A stretch of 64,000 nt of DNA from assembly GCA_013397455.1 (NCBI GenBank), contig VYZB01000348.1, positions 621,040-685,039 on the forward strand. The letters run 5' to 3'. Shown here piece after piece: positions 61,601-64,000 of the stretch (position 1 is the stretch's first letter; each line of letters begins with the position of its first letter). Both the position numbers and the translations under genes were made by a program. Below the pieces are notes generated by a model. The model was not told where the DNA came from. It searched no databases and saw only the letters and a list, made by a program, of their open reading frames with translations. Origin of the DNA: Crotophaga sulcirostris (taxonomy: Eukaryota; Chordata; Aves; Cuculiformes; Crotophagidae).

Positions 61601-62611
61601 GGGTTCTACATAACAATATTTGATCTACCTACAGGTACAACAGAGGTTTGATCTTCCTGGGGTCTAATTTATCAGGCTCTATATGGTTTTAACAAAACGG
61701 TGCCACGCTACATGGAGAGTTAGACTGTTGGGGTTTGGTCAGGCTCTTGTGAATCTCTGAGTCTTGGTGAAGAAGCCTTTGGTCACACCTCTGCCGTTGG
61801 AAGTCTACGTGTATGGGCTGATGGAAAATGGTATTTGGCTGACCTGGGTCAGCTTCGCTTAGCTTTTCAGAGCAGCTTTATTTTAAATACTGAGACCCAA
61901 CAACTCTAGAGTTATGCAAACCTAACGTGGGAATGTGTGCCAGTTGCTTCGAAGTAGGTTTTAATTCACCATTTACTTCCTTAAGCTTTCTGTTCCCTAT
62001 CTGCAAATCCACAGACGGCAGATTCCTTGAGAAGTGAGTTTTCTGGATGGATTACACCCCACGTGATGTGCTAGGCTGTTTTACCACTTTGATCTGCTCT
62101 AGTGCACCACAGGAGTAACTAGCCATGGCTAATCATGGGAGACAGGCTAATCATGGAGCCTGGGAAAGAAAACAAAAACTTAATCCATTTTTATTCAGTG
62201 AGTTAAAATTAAATGAATAACTAAACTATTTTGGTAGAAGCAGTTCTCAAACTCTAGGGGTTTTCTTTTTATTTTTCTTTTCTTTGGTGGTTACCATAAG
62301 AAACTCAGTATTTTGCAGTTGCTTTCATCACCCAGGAAGGGAGGCAGCATTAGTAACAGAGGTTTCCTGTTTACTTTGTTTTGTTGAAATTCTTTCAGCA
62401 TCTTTTTGAAGAATTTCTAGCTCTGTGTCTCTCTTGGTACTTATTTATTCCCACCTTTTTAATTTGTGCCTTCTCTTAATGAAGTTCTTGAGAACTTCAG
62501 TTGACTGTGACAACAGTTTCCTGAATATTAACCTGGGGCTCTGTCCATTTGTGGATCATGGTAATTACGAGATGACTTACCAGAATGTTAAGGACCTGCA
62601 TTTTGCTTTAG
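55610..62611. other. Mostly noncoding stretch
   Basis: After an acceptor-like TTATTTCTTCAG (55720) a 47-codon frame is open (VQPVLFSTTETRSIVLSSIS onward, TGA 55862-55864), without a donor or phase partner. A 19-base block with good splice ends (62015-62033) is out of phase with the next candidate. A 12-bp unit ATTAAATTTGGG is tandemly repeated at 59762-59786. GGCTAATCATGGGA-type text is duplicated at 62128-62157. Nothing else is recognised. Confidence 0.5.
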
Positions 62612-62654
62612 GAAGCATACCAGGCTGTCATTTCAAATCTGCGAGGAGGCATAG
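62612..62654 (+). CDS. Candidate penultimate coding exon, unidentified
   Basis: Acceptor CTGCATTTTGCTTTAG (62611) and donor ATAG|GTATGT (GT 62655) bound 14 codons plus one base: EAYQAVISNLRGGI. Exit phase 1 exactly fits the terminal candidate at 63134. A second frame (SIPGCHFKSARRHR) is open too, but joins the next block straight into a stop. The favoured frame looks helical. No family is recognised, and no upstream partner exon was found. Confidence 0.38.
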
Positions 62655-63133
62655 GTATGTTATGTTTCATTTCCTGTGCTTTATGTCAGTACTTCCGACT
62701 CAGATTCTGTAAATGAAACTGGATTCTATATTAAACAAGTCTACCTCTCCACTACAGAAAAGTGAAAAAATGTAACAACACTTGTGGTATTTCATTGGTT
62801 TTGGAAGAAAATGTATGGCCACAAAAACCTGCTGACCAAGAGGGATCACACGATTCTGGCAGCAGTCTCTAATACCATGTTTCAATGTTCTTTCCAGTGA
62901 CAAGTTTGTGGCAATAGAGGTGAACACATCTGAGCTTAAGTTACGTTGTTAAGTGAGCTTATTAGAAAAAGTGGGGGAAGGAGAAGGAAAAATCAAGATT
63001 TGCATAACAGTGGAAGTAAAAGATATTCCATATCCACTTTTCCAAGCAGACATCTCTAACCACTTTTTTTCTACTGTTATGATTTTAAACTGTATGTGCC
63101 TCATTATCTGGCTCTCCTGTTTTACACTTGCAG

Positions 63134-63213
63134 TTTCTGAATGCAAAACCCCTGAAACTATAAAACAGGATTCATTGTATTATCTCCTTAAACATGTTCA
63201 AAAAAAGTACTAA
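63134..63213 (+). CDS. Candidate terminal coding exon, unidentified
   Basis: The acceptor CTGTTTTACACTTGCAG (63133) is strong. With the G carried from 62654 the frame reads V, then SECKTPETIKQDSLYYLLKH and VQKKY, stopping at TAA 63211-63213. The basic, helical C-terminus is protein-like. No AATAAA lies close by; the variant ATTAAA occurs near 63424. The pair of blocks would close a plus-strand gene whose upstream exons were not identified. They may belong to the 11-47 kb chain or to a separate gene. Confidence 0.36.
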
Positions 63214-63534
63214 AGGAACCATTCAATGTTTATTTGGAGAAATCATAAAAGGAGAAGGAAGACACACTTTCAGCAGTACAAACCAGTTCCCTCTTGGCTT
63301 TAACCGTTAGACTCTTCTAGTGTGGTTTGTCCTGTAATAACTTTTCCAAAGAAAATCGTACCTGTTGTTTGAATCCAAACAGTTCTCTCCATTTAAATCA
63401 AAGACCAAGTTAAATTCAACCAGATTAAACATCTATTTAAAATATATTTTCTAATTTAAGTCCCAGTACCCAAACAGATGAGCTGCTAAAGAAACTATCC
63501 CCAGACACGCAATGCAGCAAAATGTCTGAATCAC

Positions 63535-64000
63535 AACATCAAAGAACAGTTGAGACTGGAAGGGAGCTCTGGAGATTGTGTAGTCCCACCCCACTGGTCA
63601 AAGCACAATCAACAACAACATGTTGTCCAGAGTCATGTCCAGTCATATTCTGAGTATTTCCACAGATGGACGCTAAACTCCCATGGGCAACCTGTTCCAG
63701 TGTTTGGTCACCTTCTTTTGTCTACATAGATGTTCATGTATTTGACTTTGTGCCCATTGCCTCCTATCCTGTCAGTGGTACCCCTCACAACAGTCTCACT
63801 TTCCATTCTTTACTCCCTCCCTCCCATCCTATTAGGCATTTAGACACACTAATAGGATCACACTGATCCTTCTCTATTCCAGGCTAACCAATCTCAAATC
63901 ACTCTTCCTGTGTCCCTGTGTGGCAGATTCTCCAAGTTCCAAGCCGAGAACCTTTTTCATGGCCCCCCACTAGACTCACTCCAGTATGTCCATGTCTCTC
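63535..64000 (-). mobile_element. CR1 LINE 3' portion, old, runs off the right edge
   Basis: On the plus strand the complement of the CR1 3' region is readable in order: ACTGGAAGGGAGCTCTGGAG, CCCATGGGCAACCTGTTCCA, CACAACAGTCTCACTTTCC, TTCTATTCCAGGCTAACCAA, and CCACTAGACTCACTCCAGTA. The last is the complement of the GGAGTGAGTCTAGTGG part next to the RT C-terminus. Divergence is clear and the frame is broken. The 3' terminal repeat is not obvious at 63535. The 5' part lies beyond position 64000. Confidence 0.85.

Overview
The window looks like AT-rich, gene-poor nuclear DNA from a bird. The evidence is at least eight CR1 (chicken repeat 1) LINE fragments with reverse-transcriptase coding traces and typical CR1 3' ends, plus two copies of a GC-richer LTR-like repeat of a kind I associate with avian genomes. 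I see no bacterial operon, rRNA, tRNA, CRISPR array or intact long ORF. No gene could be named, and the species cannot be told from the sequence.

Layout. 1-3.3 kb: mostly featureless, with two weak exon-like blocks near 2.8-3.0 kb that would make a C-terminus. 3.7-4.9 kb: an old, 3'-truncated minus-strand CR1 piece. 8.5-9.7 kb: an LTR-like repeat split by a minus-strand CR1 3' end. 11-47 kb: a scattered set of plus-strand exon-like blocks (11.3, 14.7, 26.0, 33.2, 33.5, 35.1, 36.6, 37.0, 40.8, 46.6 and 47.0 kb) with plausible splice sites and open frames. Phases agree over most steps but fail between 37.0 and 46.6 kb. This suggests an unrecognised split gene in large introns. The same region holds minus-strand blocks at 15.7, 44.6-44.8, 46.4 and 48.9 kb, the 44.6 kb one followed by two AATAAA signals.

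25.1 kb: an ancient plus-strand CR1 tail. 26.2-26.3 kb: a cluster of RFX X-box-like and palindromic motifs, a candidate regulatory element. 41.3-41.9 kb: a plus-strand CR1 3' end. 49.3-51.5 kb: the best-preserved CR1 (minus strand, about 2.2 kb, two in-frame stops and one frameshift, FADD catalytic motif kept). 52.4-52.9 kb: two short pieces of the same CR1 type in opposite orientations. 54.5-55.6 kb: a second, uninterrupted LTR-like repeat. 62.6-63.2 kb: two phase-compatible blocks that would make the C-terminus of a plus-strand gene. 63.5-64.0 kb: another CR1 running off the edge.

The transposon calls are firm. The exon calls come from reading splice sites and frames by eye. In 64 kb of AT-rich DNA several such matches arise by chance, so each exon is a hypothesis with a stated confidence.
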